From contig NZ_JAKNTO010000001.1 in assembly GCF_022440845.1 (NCBI RefSeq), forward strand, positions 558,001-622,000: DNA of 64,000 nucleotides, written 5' to 3'. The notes under the pieces are model-generated. The model was not told the DNA's origin and ran no database searches. It saw only the letters and a list, made by a program, of their open reading frames with translations. Shown in pieces: positions 41,977 to 51,264 of the stretch (position 1 is the first letter of the stretch; every line of letters starts with the position of its first letter). A program made the translations under genes and the position numbers. The DNA comes from Ruminococcus sp. OA3 (GTDB lineage: Bacteria; Bacillota; Clostridia; Lachnospirales; Lachnospiraceae).

Positions 41977-42918
41977 TCAACGTTTTCGGTCAGACAATAC
42001 CGCAACCAGGATGACCAGGCCTTTGATGACATCCTGATAGTAAGAAGATACCCCCAGAATGTTCAGACCATTGTTCAGCACCGCGATGATCAGTACACCG
42101 ATAAAGGTACCGTAGATTTTTCCGCGTCCGCCGCTCATACTTGTTCCGCCGAGCGCTACCGCAGCGATGGCATCCAGCTCATAACCGTCACCCAGTGTCG
42201 GCTGTGCAGACCCCAGTCTTGACAGAAGGATCAGTCCTGACAGCGCCGCCATGAAGCCGGAGATCGCATATGCGATGATCTTGGTCCTGTGAATATTGAT
42301 ACCTGCCAGCTTCGCACACTTCCAGTTGCTACCCGTAGCATACACGGCGCGCCCGAAGGTGGTTTTATTCAGCAGGAAGAAAAATGCAATAAAAATAAGT
42401 ACCAGCAGTATCACAGGTATTGGTATGCGGTAAAAATTTCCTTTTCCGATCAGTTTCAGCACAAAGCTGTCTCCGAGGTTTGAGATTGGTTTTCCGTTTG
42501 TGAAGATCATAGTCAGTCCCCGATAGACTGTCATTGTGATCAACGTCGCGATAAACGGCTGCAGTCTTCCTTTTGTCACCAGAATCCCGCTTACGATACC
42601 GAGCCCTGTACCGATGACCAGCGCTCCGATCATGGCCGCTCCGGCAGGCACACCTGCTGCGATCATTCCCGCACAGAGTGCGGTGCTAAGCGCCAGTACA
42701 GATCCCACGGACAGATCGATTGCATCCGTGAGGATCACACATGTCATACCGAAGGCGATCAGTCCGTTTATGGACGACTGTCTCAGCAGTGACAAAAAGT
42801 TGCTCCATGTGCGGAATTCGGGGCTGACTACGCTGATTCCTATAACCAGGATAATCAGTGCGATCAATGCACCCAGATCCTGTGCATGATTAAAAATACC
42901 TTTTTGATTGGACTTCAT
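41977..42918 (-). CDS. rbsC: Ribose ABC transporter permease
   Basis: The 313-residue RbsC permease has GMTCVILTDAIDLSVGSVLALS, the contact loop GSNWKCAKLAGINIHRTK and YELDAIAAVALGGTSMSGGRGKIYGTFIG. It overlaps rbsA by four bases (ATGA). Confidence 0.94.
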   Translation of the reverse strand: MKSNQKGIFNHAQDLGALIALIILVIGISVVSPEFRTWSNFLSLLRQSSINGLIAFGMTCVILTDAIDLSVGSVLALSTALCAGMIAAGVPAGAAMIGALVIGTGLGIVSGILVTKGRLQPFIATLITMTVYRGLTMIFTNGKPISNLGDSFVLKLIGKGNFYRIPIPVILLVLIFIAFFFLLNKTTFGRAVYATGSNWKCAKLAGINIHRTKIIAYAISGFMAALSGLILLSRLGSAQPTLGDGYELDAIAAVALGGTSMSGGRGKIYGTFIGVLIIAVLNNGLNILGVSSYYQDVIKGLVILVAVLSDRKR

Positions 42919-44402
42919 GATATTGTACCTCCCGTCGCCAACGTCATAATATTCTCCTGGCTCGCCTCTTTCCTGCTGATGATTCCGCGAACCTCCCCCT
43001 CCCTCACGACCATGATCCGGTCGCTCATTCCGAGAACCTCCGGAAGCTCAGAGGATACCATAATAATCGCTACGCCTTTTGCGGCAAGCTCATTGATAAT
43101 TGTATAGATTTCTTTCTTAGCGCCGATATCCACGCCTCTGGTGGGTTCATCCAGAATCAGTATGCCGGGATTCGTATAGATCCACTTGGCAAATACTACT
43201 TTCTGCTGATTTCCTCCACTCAGGTTGTTGCACTCATGGTCCGGCCCGAAGCACTTAATGTGAAGTTCCCGGATACCTTTGGCAACCAGATCCTGTTCTT
43301 TCTTTTTATGCATTACCCTGTGATTTGAAACACTGGACAGATTGGCAAGCGCTATATTTTTCTGTATGCTCTCTTCCAGCATCAGGCCTTCTACCTTCCT
43401 GTCCTCTGTGATAAACCCGATTCCGCACTTCATTGCCTGAATCGGAGATTTAATATGCACTTCCCTTCCCTGGATCTCAACGGTTCCATGTTCATAGGAA
43501 AGGTTCCCAAAGATAGCCTGCATGATCTCTGTCCTTCCGGCACCCATCAATCCGGATACCCCCAGGACCTCACCTGAACGCACTTCAAAATTTACATCCT
43601 GAAATACTCCCTGTTTCGTCAGGCCCTTTACTTTCAGCACGGTCTTACCAATTTTACTGTGCCTGGCAGGATACCGTTCACCAATCTCACGTCCGATCAT
43701 CATTTTTACGATCTCATTCATATTTGTCTCGGGTATATTTTTGGTCCCCACGTACGTCCCGTCTCTCAGCACACTGATCCTGTCACACAGCTCAAAGATT
43801 TCCTCCATTCGGTGCGAAATATACACGATAGATACTCCCGATTCGCGCAGGGAATGAATCACTTCAAACAGCACCAGTGTCTCGCTCTGAGTAAGCGCCG
43901 CTGTCGGTTCATCCATGATGATGACTTTGGCGTCTACCATAAGCGCCTTACAGATTTCTATCATCTGCTGTTGCCCCACGGACAGATTGGACATCACCTC
44001 CGACGGCGATATATGAACTCCGAGCCGGTCCAGGGCCTCGGCTGCTTTTTTGCGCATTGCCTTCTGATCGCAGAGTCCGAATCTCGTCTTTATCTCTTTT
44101 CCCATAAAAAGATTTTCTTCCACCGTCAGGTCAAACAATACATTTAATTCCTGATGGATAAATACGATGCCTGCCTTCTCAGCTTCCTGAGGGCTTTTGT
44201 AATGTACTTCCCTGCCATCTACCAGTACAGTACCTGCATCCTTTGTATAGACACCTGTTAGGATCTTCATAAGCGTTGATTTTCCGGCACCGTTCTCGCC
44301 CATCAGTGCATGAACTTCACCATCGCCCAGAATAAAACCGGCATCTTTCAGAACCTGATTGCTTCCGAAAGATTTATCTATTCCTTTCATCTCAATCTGC
44401 AT
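42915..44402 (-). CDS. rbsA: Ribose ABC transporter ATP-binding protein
   Basis: The 495-residue tandem ABC protein has GENGAGKST, LSVGQQQMIEI and IIMDEPTAALT in the first half, and LMGAGRTE, LSGGNQQKVVFAKW and LILDEPTRGVDIG in the second. It energises ribose import. It starts at 44402, 24 bases after rbsD. Confidence 0.94.
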   Translation of the reverse strand: MQIEMKGIDKSFGSNQVLKDAGFILGDGEVHALMGENGAGKSTLMKILTGVYTKDAGTVLVDGREVHYKSPQEAEKAGIVFIHQELNVLFDLTVEENLFMGKEIKTRFGLCDQKAMRKKAAEALDRLGVHISPSEVMSNLSVGQQQMIEICKALMVDAKVIIMDEPTAALTQSETLVLFEVIHSLRESGVSIVYISHRMEEIFELCDRISVLRDGTYVGTKNIPETNMNEIVKMMIGREIGERYPARHSKIGKTVLKVKGLTKQGVFQDVNFEVRSGEVLGVSGLMGAGRTEIMQAIFGNLSYEHGTVEIQGREVHIKSPIQAMKCGIGFITEDRKVEGLMLEESIQKNIALANLSSVSNHRVMHKKKEQDLVAKGIRELHIKCFGPDHECNNLSGGNQQKVVFAKWIYTNPGILILDEPTRGVDIGAKKEIYTIINELAAKGVAIIMVSSELPEVLGMSDRIMVVREGEVRGIISRKEASQENIMTLATGGTIS

Positions 44403-44425
44403 GTCCTACGCCTCCCTTTCTTTTC

Positions 44426-44833
44426 TCAGAACAAACAGCCGGACTGCAGGATGATGTTGGCATAAGCCGTGGTCTCACCTGTGCGGATGACTGCCCTGCA
44501 CATTTTTGTCTGTTCCTTCAGCTCCTGATGGCTGACATACTCTATCTCACATGAATTTCCCATGCTTTTTACCAGGTTCAGTATATCCTTCCACATGTTC
44601 GGGCTGTGTTCTTTTATTTCTTCCGCCAGAATTATTTTTTCAATTTTCATGTCACCCGTTACTTCATTTAATACTTCCAGGAACCCCGGTACACCGAACT
44701 TCACAGCCAGGTCTATCCTTTCTGTCTCATCCGGTATCGGAAGTCCGCAGTCTCCCACTGCCAGGGTATCCGTGTGTCCCATGTAAGAAAGGACCCTTGA
44801 GATATCACTGTTTAAAATTCCATTTTTCTTCAT
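44426..44833 (-). CDS. rbsD: D-ribose pyranase
   Basis: The 135-residue protein starts MKKNGILNSDISRVLSYMGH and has the conserved histidine in MGHTD, the DCGLPIP motif and the C-terminal VIRTGETTAYANIIL. RbsD interconverts beta-pyranose and furanose forms so that ribokinase gets its substrate. It lies between rbsK and rbsA. Confidence 0.95.
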   Translation of the reverse strand: MKKNGILNSDISRVLSYMGHTDTLAVGDCGLPIPDETERIDLAVKFGVPGFLEVLNEVTGDMKIEKIILAEEIKEHSPNMWKDILNLVKSMGNSCEIEYVSHQELKEQTKMCRAVIRTGETTAYANIILQSGCLF

Positions 44834-44836
44834 TCT

Positions 44837-45727
44837 CTATTCTCCCAATTCTCTGATGACTTCTTCGTACGTCGGCATTCCTCCCTGTGCGCCGAATTTT
44901 TCAGTGGAAAGGCCGGCAGCAGCATTTGCAAACCGCAATGACTCTTCCATATTCCTGCCCTCTGTTATGGCAACGGTAAAAGCTCCGTTCAGTGTGTCTC
45001 CCGCCCCTGTGGTATCTACAACTTTTGATTTTCTCGCAGGCACCAGGATCGTCTCCCCGCTTTTCAGACAGGCTCCCACTCCGCGGGATCCCTGTGTGAT
45101 CACAAGCTTCTCCGGATAGGTCTTTAAAAGCTCCTCAAATGAGCGGTCCTCCCCAAACAGGATCACAGCCTCATGTTCGTTAGGTGTAAGATAAGTCACC
45201 TTTTCCAGAATATCCTGCCGTACAGGTCTGGCAGGTGCCGGGTTCAGTACAACCTTTACTTTGTTTGCCGCACAAAGTTCAGCAACATACTCGACCGTAT
45301 TCTGTGGTATCTCGTGCTGAAGAAGTACAATCTCACATTCCAGAAGAGAGTCTTTTATCTCATTTATATAGTCAATGTCCACACAGTCATTTGTTCCCGC
45401 TACAACAATAATCGTATTGTCATTCTCACCAACCGTAATGACCGCAAGTCCTGTGGGAATCCCTTTCACGGTTTTAATATGCTGTGTGTTGACGCCCATA
45501 TTTTCAAGATTTTTGACAAGGTTTTCCCCTGCAGCATCGTCGCCCACACAACCGAACATTTCAACATCTGCACCTAATCTGGCCATGGCTACCGCCTGAT
45601 TCGCACCCTTTCCTCCCGGGATGTACTGCAGATCTTCCCCTTTCAGTGTCTCACCTTTCAAAGGAATTCTCTCAGCTTTGACTGTCATATCCATGTTGAT
45701 GCTTCCTACTACTCCTATTTTTTTCAT
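44837..45727 (-). CDS. rbsK: Ribokinase
   Basis: The 296-residue PfkB-family kinase has the N-terminal signature GSINMDMTVKAERIPLKGET, PGGKGANQAVAMARLGADV and the C-terminal signature VDTTGAGDTLNGAF (catalytic Asp in GAGD). It phosphorylates ribose to ribose-5-phosphate. It overlaps the rbsR stop by four bases. Confidence 0.95.
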   Translation of the reverse strand: MKKIGVVGSINMDMTVKAERIPLKGETLKGEDLQYIPGGKGANQAVAMARLGADVEMFGCVGDDAAGENLVKNLENMGVNTQHIKTVKGIPTGLAVITVGENDNTIIVVAGTNDCVDIDYINEIKDSLLECEIVLLQHEIPQNTVEYVAELCAANKVKVVLNPAPARPVRQDILEKVTYLTPNEHEAVILFGEDRSFEELLKTYPEKLVITQGSRGVGACLKSGETILVPARKSKVVDTTGAGDTLNGAFTVAITEGRNMEESLRFANAAAGLSTEKFGAQGGMPTYEEVIRELGE

Positions 45728-46719
45728 ATTTCTTCTCTCTTTCTCAACGTTGTTTCCCGCTCAATCAATTCCACTTCAAAATGGTATCTGATATCCGTCT
45801 TTTTTCCTTCAATATGATCAATCAATACCCTCGCCGAAGTTTCACCCATCCTGGAGATCGGCTGCGCGATTGTCGTAAGCTCCGGCGTCATAAGCTCGCT
45901 CAGGTTAATATTATCGTATCCGATAATCTGTATATCATCCGGCACCCGATAACCCTTTTTTCTCAAAACCTTGTAGACGGAAATTGCGACCATATCATTT
46001 CCGGCAATAATACCGTCCACTTCGGGATATCTCTTTAGCAGCTCCTCAGTCATATTAATACCCTCCTGGAAACTGTACTTACAGTCCACAAAACGTGGAA
46101 CAACATCATACCTGCTGCACATGGCCAGGTAGCCTTCAAAACGTTTCCTTGCACTGGACAGCGCCTGATCGCCTCTCATATTGACGATATGACGGCAGCC
46201 ACATTTCACCAGATGCTCCATGGCGAGACGTCCGCCCTGGTAATGATCTGACTGGATATACGCGATCTGGTTCTTCGCCTTTACCTCACGGTCGAGTATG
46301 ACAACAGGAACCCGGCACTGTTCCACGCTTTCCTTGATGCCGTCCTGATTCGTCAGCAGTATGATCCCATCCGCATTCATTCTGCTCAGCAGATCGATAT
46401 TTGTTTTCTCTTTTTCCAGGTCATTATTAGAATTACAGAGCATCAGGCGGTACCCTCTGTGATAGCTTTCCTCCTCAATGGCACGTGCCATCTCATTAAA
46501 AAATGGATTCTGGATGTTCGGGAGTATTACACCGATAATTCTGGCTGATTTTTTGTATAAGGTCCTTGCTGTCTCGTTCGGTCTGAAACCGGTTTCTTTT
46601 ATCACCTTCAAAACTCTCTGCTTCTTCTCGTCGTCAACATTAGCCGTCCCATTCATTACTCTTGATACTGTTGAAGGAGAAACCCCCGCCATCTTAGCAA
46701 CATCTCTGATACTTATCAT
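45724..46719 (-). CDS. rbsR: LacI-family repressor of the ribose operon
   Basis: The 331-residue repressor has the LacI helix-turn-helix ISIRDVAKMAGVSPSTVSRV (about 3-22) with the hinge NETARTLYKKSARIIGV, then a ribose-binding-protein-like sensor domain (VILPNIQNPFFNEMARAIEE, GIIAGNDMVAISVYKVLRKKG). First gene of the rbs operon. It probably binds the palindrome just upstream (46741-46756) and so controls its own operon. Confidence 0.94.
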   Translation of the reverse strand: MISIRDVAKMAGVSPSTVSRVMNGTANVDDEKKQRVLKVIKETGFRPNETARTLYKKSARIIGVILPNIQNPFFNEMARAIEEESYHRGYRLMLCNSNNDLEKEKTNIDLLSRMNADGIILLTNQDGIKESVEQCRVPVVILDREVKAKNQIAYIQSDHYQGGRLAMEHLVKCGCRHIVNMRGDQALSSARKRFEGYLAMCSRYDVVPRFVDCKYSFQEGINMTEELLKRYPEVDGIIAGNDMVAISVYKVLRKKGYRVPDDIQIIGYDNINLSELMTPELTTIAQPISRMGETSARVLIDHIEGKKTDIRYHFEVELIERETTLRKREEI

Positions 46720-46740
46720 TGTTTCACCTCATTTCTTTTT

Positions 46741-46794
46741 TTGAAACCCGTTTCAAGTTGGTTTTATTATAATCATTTTACAAAAACATGTCAA
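46741..46794 (-). promoter_or_regulatory. Promoter and RbsR operator of the ribose operon
   Basis: On the minus strand TTGACA (46789-46794) and TATAAT (46766-46771) are exactly 17 bases apart, a consensus sigma-A promoter. TTGAAACGGGTTTCAA (46741-46756; 7-base arms around GG) lies just after the transcription start and looks like a LacI/GalR-family operator. Repression without ribose is inferred. Confidence 0.85.
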
Positions 46795-46894
46795 TAAAAA
46801 TCAGCGTTTTCGTGCTTGTGAACAAATTTCCAGCGAATTGCTATTTTTTTCCGCCCTTCCTTTGTCTATTATCCACAAAACTACTTTACACCGT

Positions 46895-46940
46895 TAAAAA
46901 AAGACCCGCCAGAGACATTCTTAACCTGGTCTCTGGGGGG
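46895..46940 (-). terminator. Terminator after the cluster C dehydrogenase gene
   Basis: On the minus strand CCCCCCAGAGAC pairs with GTCTCTGGCGGG, followed by TCTTTTTTTAACGG. It ends the cluster C transcript before the rbs promoter. Confidence 0.85.
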
Positions 46941-46971
46941 CCTTACCTTCAATACATATTCTTCTAATTTG

Positions 46972-48015
46972 TTACTCCTCGGATGGATCGATATCAATAA
47001 GGACCTTCATTGATGTCTCACGATTTCTGTCTATATACTCATAAGCATCCAGATACCGGTCAAACGGAAAATGCTGACTCATCAATAGCTTCAGTTTGAT
47101 CTTCCCCTCGCTAACCAGACGAATCGCATCTGCATAATCATCATGCCTGTACATCATCGTTGTATTTAAATCCAGTTCATGATCGTTCAGTACCGCCAGA
47201 TCCACATTTGCCATCTTCCCAAATACAGCCACCAGGATAATCACACTTCCTTTTCTGGCGTACTTGATGGCCTGTCCCATGGTAATGTCATTTCCTGCGC
47301 AGTCATAGATCACATCTGCCTTATCAGGCCCAAAGCATTCCGACATGGCTTCTCCAAAGTCTTTGTGCTGTGTATTTACGGCAAACGTGGCGCCGGCCAT
47401 TTTCGCCAGTTCGAGACGATGATCTGAAACATCCGTGATCAGCACCCTGGATGCACCAAGTGCCTTCACCGTCTGTGCTAAAAGATTTCCTATTGTCCCC
47501 GCACCTAAGATCGCCACGTCTTTACCATTTAAATCGCCAAACCGTTTTGCCGCATGTACCGTTACAGCCAGCGGTTCAATCATGGCGCCTTCATTAAAAG
47601 TCATATGATCCGGAAGCGGTGTTACCTTTGATGCATCCACGGCAAAATATTCACTTGCCACACCTGTCGTCTGAAAACCCATGACCTTCAGGTCTTCACA
47701 TAAATTATACTTTCCGTGCAGACAGGGGTAGCACTTCCCGCAGTATACCTGAGGTTCAATTGTCACCTTCTGTCCTTCCGTAAAACCAGTAACCCCCGAA
47801 CCACATTTTACAACCTTCGCAGACATTTCATGTCCCTGGGTCACAGGATAGCTGGTGAAAGGGTGGGTGCCATGATAAACATGAATGTCACTCCCGCATA
47901 CACCCAGCTTCATAACTTTTACCAGAATCTGATCCTCTCCGGGTTCAGGAACCGGCACTCTTTTGTATTCTATTGTCTTTGGAGCAGTCATTACCTGCTG
48001 AATGATAGTATTCAT
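46972..48015 (-). CDS. Zinc-dependent alcohol/polyol dehydrogenase
   Basis: The 347-residue medium-chain dehydrogenase starts at 48015 behind GGGAGG. Catalytic zinc ligands are in VCGSDIH and QGHEMS, the structural zinc site is CGKCYPCLHGKYNLC (about 97-111), and the NAD(P)-binding fold has GAGTIGNLLAQ. It resembles sorbitol/threonine dehydrogenases. Last gene of cluster C. It would oxidise a sugar alcohol or hydroxyl of the imported compound; the substrate is not known. Confidence 0.88.
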   Translation of the reverse strand: MNTIIQQVMTAPKTIEYKRVPVPEPGEDQILVKVMKLGVCGSDIHVYHGTHPFTSYPVTQGHEMSAKVVKCGSGVTGFTEGQKVTIEPQVYCGKCYPCLHGKYNLCEDLKVMGFQTTGVASEYFAVDASKVTPLPDHMTFNEGAMIEPLAVTVHAAKRFGDLNGKDVAILGAGTIGNLLAQTVKALGASRVLITDVSDHRLELAKMAGATFAVNTQHKDFGEAMSECFGPDKADVIYDCAGNDITMGQAIKYARKGSVIILVAVFGKMANVDLAVLNDHELDLNTTMMYRHDDYADAIRLVSEGKIKLKLLMSQHFPFDRYLDAYEYIDRNRETSMKVLIDIDPSEE

Positions 48016-48126
48016 ATTAACCTCCCATGCCGCACTTGCTGCGGCTCTGATCAGGGATAGGTGAAAGTTTTCTTTCAGCCTTCTGTCCCCCATTCCCTTC
48101 CAGGAACAGAGAGCGCTCACATACAG

Positions 48127-49236
48127 CTACACGACAGTTGAGAAAAACTGGTGAATCAGTTTAAATGCCACACCGTAAGCCGATGCCTCCCAGCGATACT
48201 TGCCGCAGTGGATAAACAGGGCATCCTGATCTAAATAATCATACTGCATCGTAAGCTGCCGCAGACTGGAAAGGTATTTTTCCATATATCCTCCTACATG
48301 ACCGCCCACAATGATTTCGCAGTCATTCAGCATTCGTATATTAGAGATGACAATGGAAAGATTTTTCAGGTAATGATCCCATATCCGTTGATTCTCTTCA
48401 TTCCCGCTCTCAAGCAGCGAAAAGAATTCCTGAAGGTTTCCATCTCCCAATACCTTGGCAGAGCAGTAGCTGTCAACACACCCTTTTTTTCCACAATAGC
48501 AGGTCTTGCCATCCGGAATAAAAATCATATGACCAATCTCTGAACTCTTGTTATTGATACCGCCGTATGGTTTGCCATTTACACTGAAAGCACCTCCGAC
48601 AGTAGCATTCAATGATAAATAAAAGGCTGTACCGGTTCTAAAACGTTTTTCAGATAAGGCCGCTGCATTTCCATCGTTTTCAAAGATTACCGGATAAGGC
48701 AGTGCATTTTCCAGGTCCATCAGACTGTAATTTTCCAGTTGGAACGCATGGGATTTTCGAATGATCCGATTGCCGTTATCCAACACCCCTGGCAGAGAAA
48801 TCCCGATTCCAAGTATTTTTTCCCTGTCGATTACATTCCTTGAAACAAACTCTTCGACCTTCTTGCCAAACAGTCTATAATATGTATACGTCGGCTCAAA
48901 GTTAAACCTTATACGCTCTTTGTTAAGAAGAACTCCATCTAATCCTACCAGAACCATTTCCAGATGATGATTCGTTATGTTAAGACCAATCGCCAGCCTG
49001 GAATCCCTTACGATGGAAATAATCTTCGCTTTACGCCCTCCGCTCGACTCTGACTGCCCGATTTCGGCAATCAAACCACTTTCTTTTAATTCTTTGATTT
49101 TTTGCAGTACGGTTGGCAGACTGAAACCGCATTCCTGAATAATATCATTTCGGGTAACTTCTCCTCTGTCTGATATATATTCAATAATGGTACTTTTTAT
49201 AGCCTTGGTAGTATCCTCACGAAATTGTTTTGCCAT
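48127..49236 (-). CDS. ROK-family transcriptional regulator 1 (cluster C)
   Basis: The 369-residue protein has an N-terminal winged helix (about 15-70: TRNDIIQECGFSLPTVLQKI, GQSESSGGRKAKII) and a ROK sugar-kinase-like domain with FENDGNAAALSE, the zinc motif CYCGKKGCVDSYC (about 246-258) and GGHVGGY. Such proteins (XylR/NagC type) repress sugar operons until bound by sugar. It lies inside the cluster between the esterase and the dehydrogenase. Confidence 0.9.
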   Translation of the reverse strand: MAKQFREDTTKAIKSTIIEYISDRGEVTRNDIIQECGFSLPTVLQKIKELKESGLIAEIGQSESSGGRKAKIISIVRDSRLAIGLNITNHHLEMVLVGLDGVLLNKERIRFNFEPTYTYYRLFGKKVEEFVSRNVIDREKILGIGISLPGVLDNGNRIIRKSHAFQLENYSLMDLENALPYPVIFENDGNAAALSEKRFRTGTAFYLSLNATVGGAFSVNGKPYGGINNKSSEIGHMIFIPDGKTCYCGKKGCVDSYCSAKVLGDGNLQEFFSLLESGNEENQRIWDHYLKNLSIVISNIRMLNDCEIIVGGHVGGYMEKYLSSLRQLTMQYDYLDQDALFIHCGKYRWEASAYGVAFKLIHQFFSTVV

Positions 49237-49417
49237 GTTTTATTCCCTGTTTTATCCCCTGATTTATCTCCTGATACCACGAATTGCTCTGCACTTCGTG
49301 TTTTTCGGGTCCAAAATCATGTATTGCCATACAGGCATGGCACACACAACCATTTGACCTCAGTATCAAAAATTTTTAATTTTAGCTTAGCACAAACACG
49401 GTTTTCCGTCAATCAAA

Positions 49418-50245
49418 CTACTTTTTATACGGGATGATTCCGCCAAATACATCGTCATCTTCCGGTTTGCCTGCAACGTGCTCTAAAAACCTGTTTAATG
49501 CACTGCGCCAGAAGACCCAGTCATGAATGCCTTCCCATGTCTCATATACCACATCCAGATGACACTTGCACAGCAAATCATAAAACGCTGTATTCTGTCG
49601 ATACACCAGGAGATCTTCTGTCCCACATGCCAGATAAATATCCGGAGCCTCAGCTGTGCTAAGATTTTTAGCCAGATAGCAAAGCTGATCTTTTTCCCGG
49701 GGTATTCCTCCCTCACCCACCACAGCTACAATTTCATTTATAAAGTTTGCGCCACAGTCACTGGTTTTGCCCAAAATTTCTGCCTGATGGAAAAAAGCAC
49801 TGATATCTGTAACCCCGCTGAAAGAGCCAACCGCTGCAAACACACCGGGCTCGGACAAAGCCGCATGAAGAGCGCCGAAACCGCCCATTGACAGCCCTGC
49901 GATCATCAGATGGTCAGAGTCGGCGGGTATATGAAACATTTTTTCCATCAGCTCCGGAAGTTCACCGGTCAGGTATTCTGTGTAATGTCCTCCATGTTTC
50001 ATATCCAGCCAAAAACTTTTGTGCCCCTCCGGTACAATGACTGCAATATTATATTGTGCTGCCAGTTCGTCTGCCAGTCCGTGCCTGATCCAGCCGGACG
50101 CATTATCTGAAATGCCATGTAGTAATATCAATGTTCTCGAAGGACCATCCTTCTGGTAACGGTGACCATCATATGGCAGGCTGACATAGACCTGTGTCTC
50201 AAACCCTAATGTTTTCGGAAATATATTCCCCTGGAAAAGCGCCAT
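49418..50245 (-). CDS. Alpha/beta-hydrolase esterase
   Basis: The 275-residue esterase D/tributyrin-esterase-like protein has LILLHGISDNASGW (oxyanion region), the nucleophile elbow GLSMGGFGALH (Ser about 126), ACGTEDLL for the acid and GIHDWVFWR for the histidine. There is no signal peptide. It could deacylate an imported acylated sugar, such as an acetyl or feruloyl ester. It is in cluster C, 39 bases after the permease gene. Confidence 0.87.
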   Translation of the reverse strand: MALFQGNIFPKTLGFETQVYVSLPYDGHRYQKDGPSRTLILLHGISDNASGWIRHGLADELAAQYNIAVIVPEGHKSFWLDMKHGGHYTEYLTGELPELMEKMFHIPADSDHLMIAGLSMGGFGALHAALSEPGVFAAVGSFSGVTDISAFFHQAEILGKTSDCGANFINEIVAVVGEGGIPREKDQLCYLAKNLSTAEAPDIYLACGTEDLLVYRQNTAFYDLLCKCHLDVVYETWEGIHDWVFWRSALNRFLEHVAGKPEDDDVFGGIIPYKK

Positions 50246-50284
50246 TTTGTAAATCCTCCCTGAGAACCTCTGCTGTACGGTTCA

Positions 50285-51247
50285 TTACGCCGCCTTTGGT
50301 GCCTTTTTGCCTGACCGCCCAAAGCTGTCAAAGACTACAACCGCCAGGAGTACGATGCCTTTGATAATCTGCTGCCAGTAATCATTTGCACCCATAATTG
50401 ACATCCCATTATTTAAGACACCTATGATGGCAGCACCTATAATTGCTCCCGCAATACTTCCTTTTCCCCCATTTACACTGACTCCGCCCAATACAGCCGC
50501 TGTAAGAACATCCATCTCAAAACTGTTTGCAATGTTAGGCTGTCCTGAACCAGTCCGGCAGAGCATAACGATTCCTGCTATACCTGTCAGAAATCCAAGC
50601 AATGCATACGTTAAGATACGCGTAAAATGAGTATTGACTCCCGTCAGCCTTAAAGCTTCTTCGTTACTTCCGAGTGCATAGAAATGCCGTCCGATATAAG
50701 TCTTGTTCAATAACACAATGCCAAACACAATAACCGCGATCATGATCAGGCCGGGAATCGGAAAGAACCCAAACAGATTTCCCTGTCCTATTGTTTTTAA
50801 ATAGTCCGGGATACCATACATCGGATATCCGTTGGAAATAACAAAAGCTGCTCCGCGAAGAGCCGTCTGCATTGCCAGTGTGGCAATGAGGGGCGGTATC
50901 CCTGTTCTGCTGATCACAAAACCGTTAAAAGTTCCGATCAGAGTAGTAAACGCAATACCGATAATCAGCGCAAGGATCGGATTTACTCCCGCATTGAGGA
51001 TCAGATAACAAATAATAATATTCATGATCGCTATCTGTGATCCGACTGACAGGTCAAGCCCCCCGCCGATCAGGACGAAGGTAAAACCGACGGTAACAAT
51101 CCCCATCATGGAAATCTGGCGGATAATGTTCATCGCATTTCCCACTGCAAAAAAAGCAGGAGAAATAATTGAGAAAACAATAATTAATGCAATAAAAATA
51201 AGAAAAATCATGTACTGTTTAAAGCCACTGGATAATTTATGTTTCAT
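50285..51247 (-). CDS. Sugar ABC transporter permease (cluster C)
   Basis: The 320-residue RbsC-type permease starts MKHKLSSGFKQYMIFLIFIA at 51247 behind AGGAGGT. It has GFTFVLIGGGLDLSVGSQIAI, the loop GSNEEALRLTGVNTHFTR and FEMDVLTAAVLGGVSVNGGKGSIAGAIIG. It works with the preceding ATPase and binding protein. Confidence 0.92.
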   Translation of the reverse strand: MKHKLSSGFKQYMIFLIFIALIIVFSIISPAFFAVGNAMNIIRQISMMGIVTVGFTFVLIGGGLDLSVGSQIAIMNIIICYLILNAGVNPILALIIGIAFTTLIGTFNGFVISRTGIPPLIATLAMQTALRGAAFVISNGYPMYGIPDYLKTIGQGNLFGFFPIPGLIMIAVIVFGIVLLNKTYIGRHFYALGSNEEALRLTGVNTHFTRILTYALLGFLTGIAGIVMLCRTGSGQPNIANSFEMDVLTAAVLGGVSVNGGKGSIAGAIIGAAIIGVLNNGMSIMGANDYWQQIIKGIVLLAVVVFDSFGRSGKKAPKAA

Positions 51248-51264
51248 AGTTAAGTTACCTCCTA

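Noticed and set aside
40998-42014. 338-codon serine/alanine-rich frame antisense to rbsB
   Set aside because: Low-complexity antisense of the rbsB coding frame.
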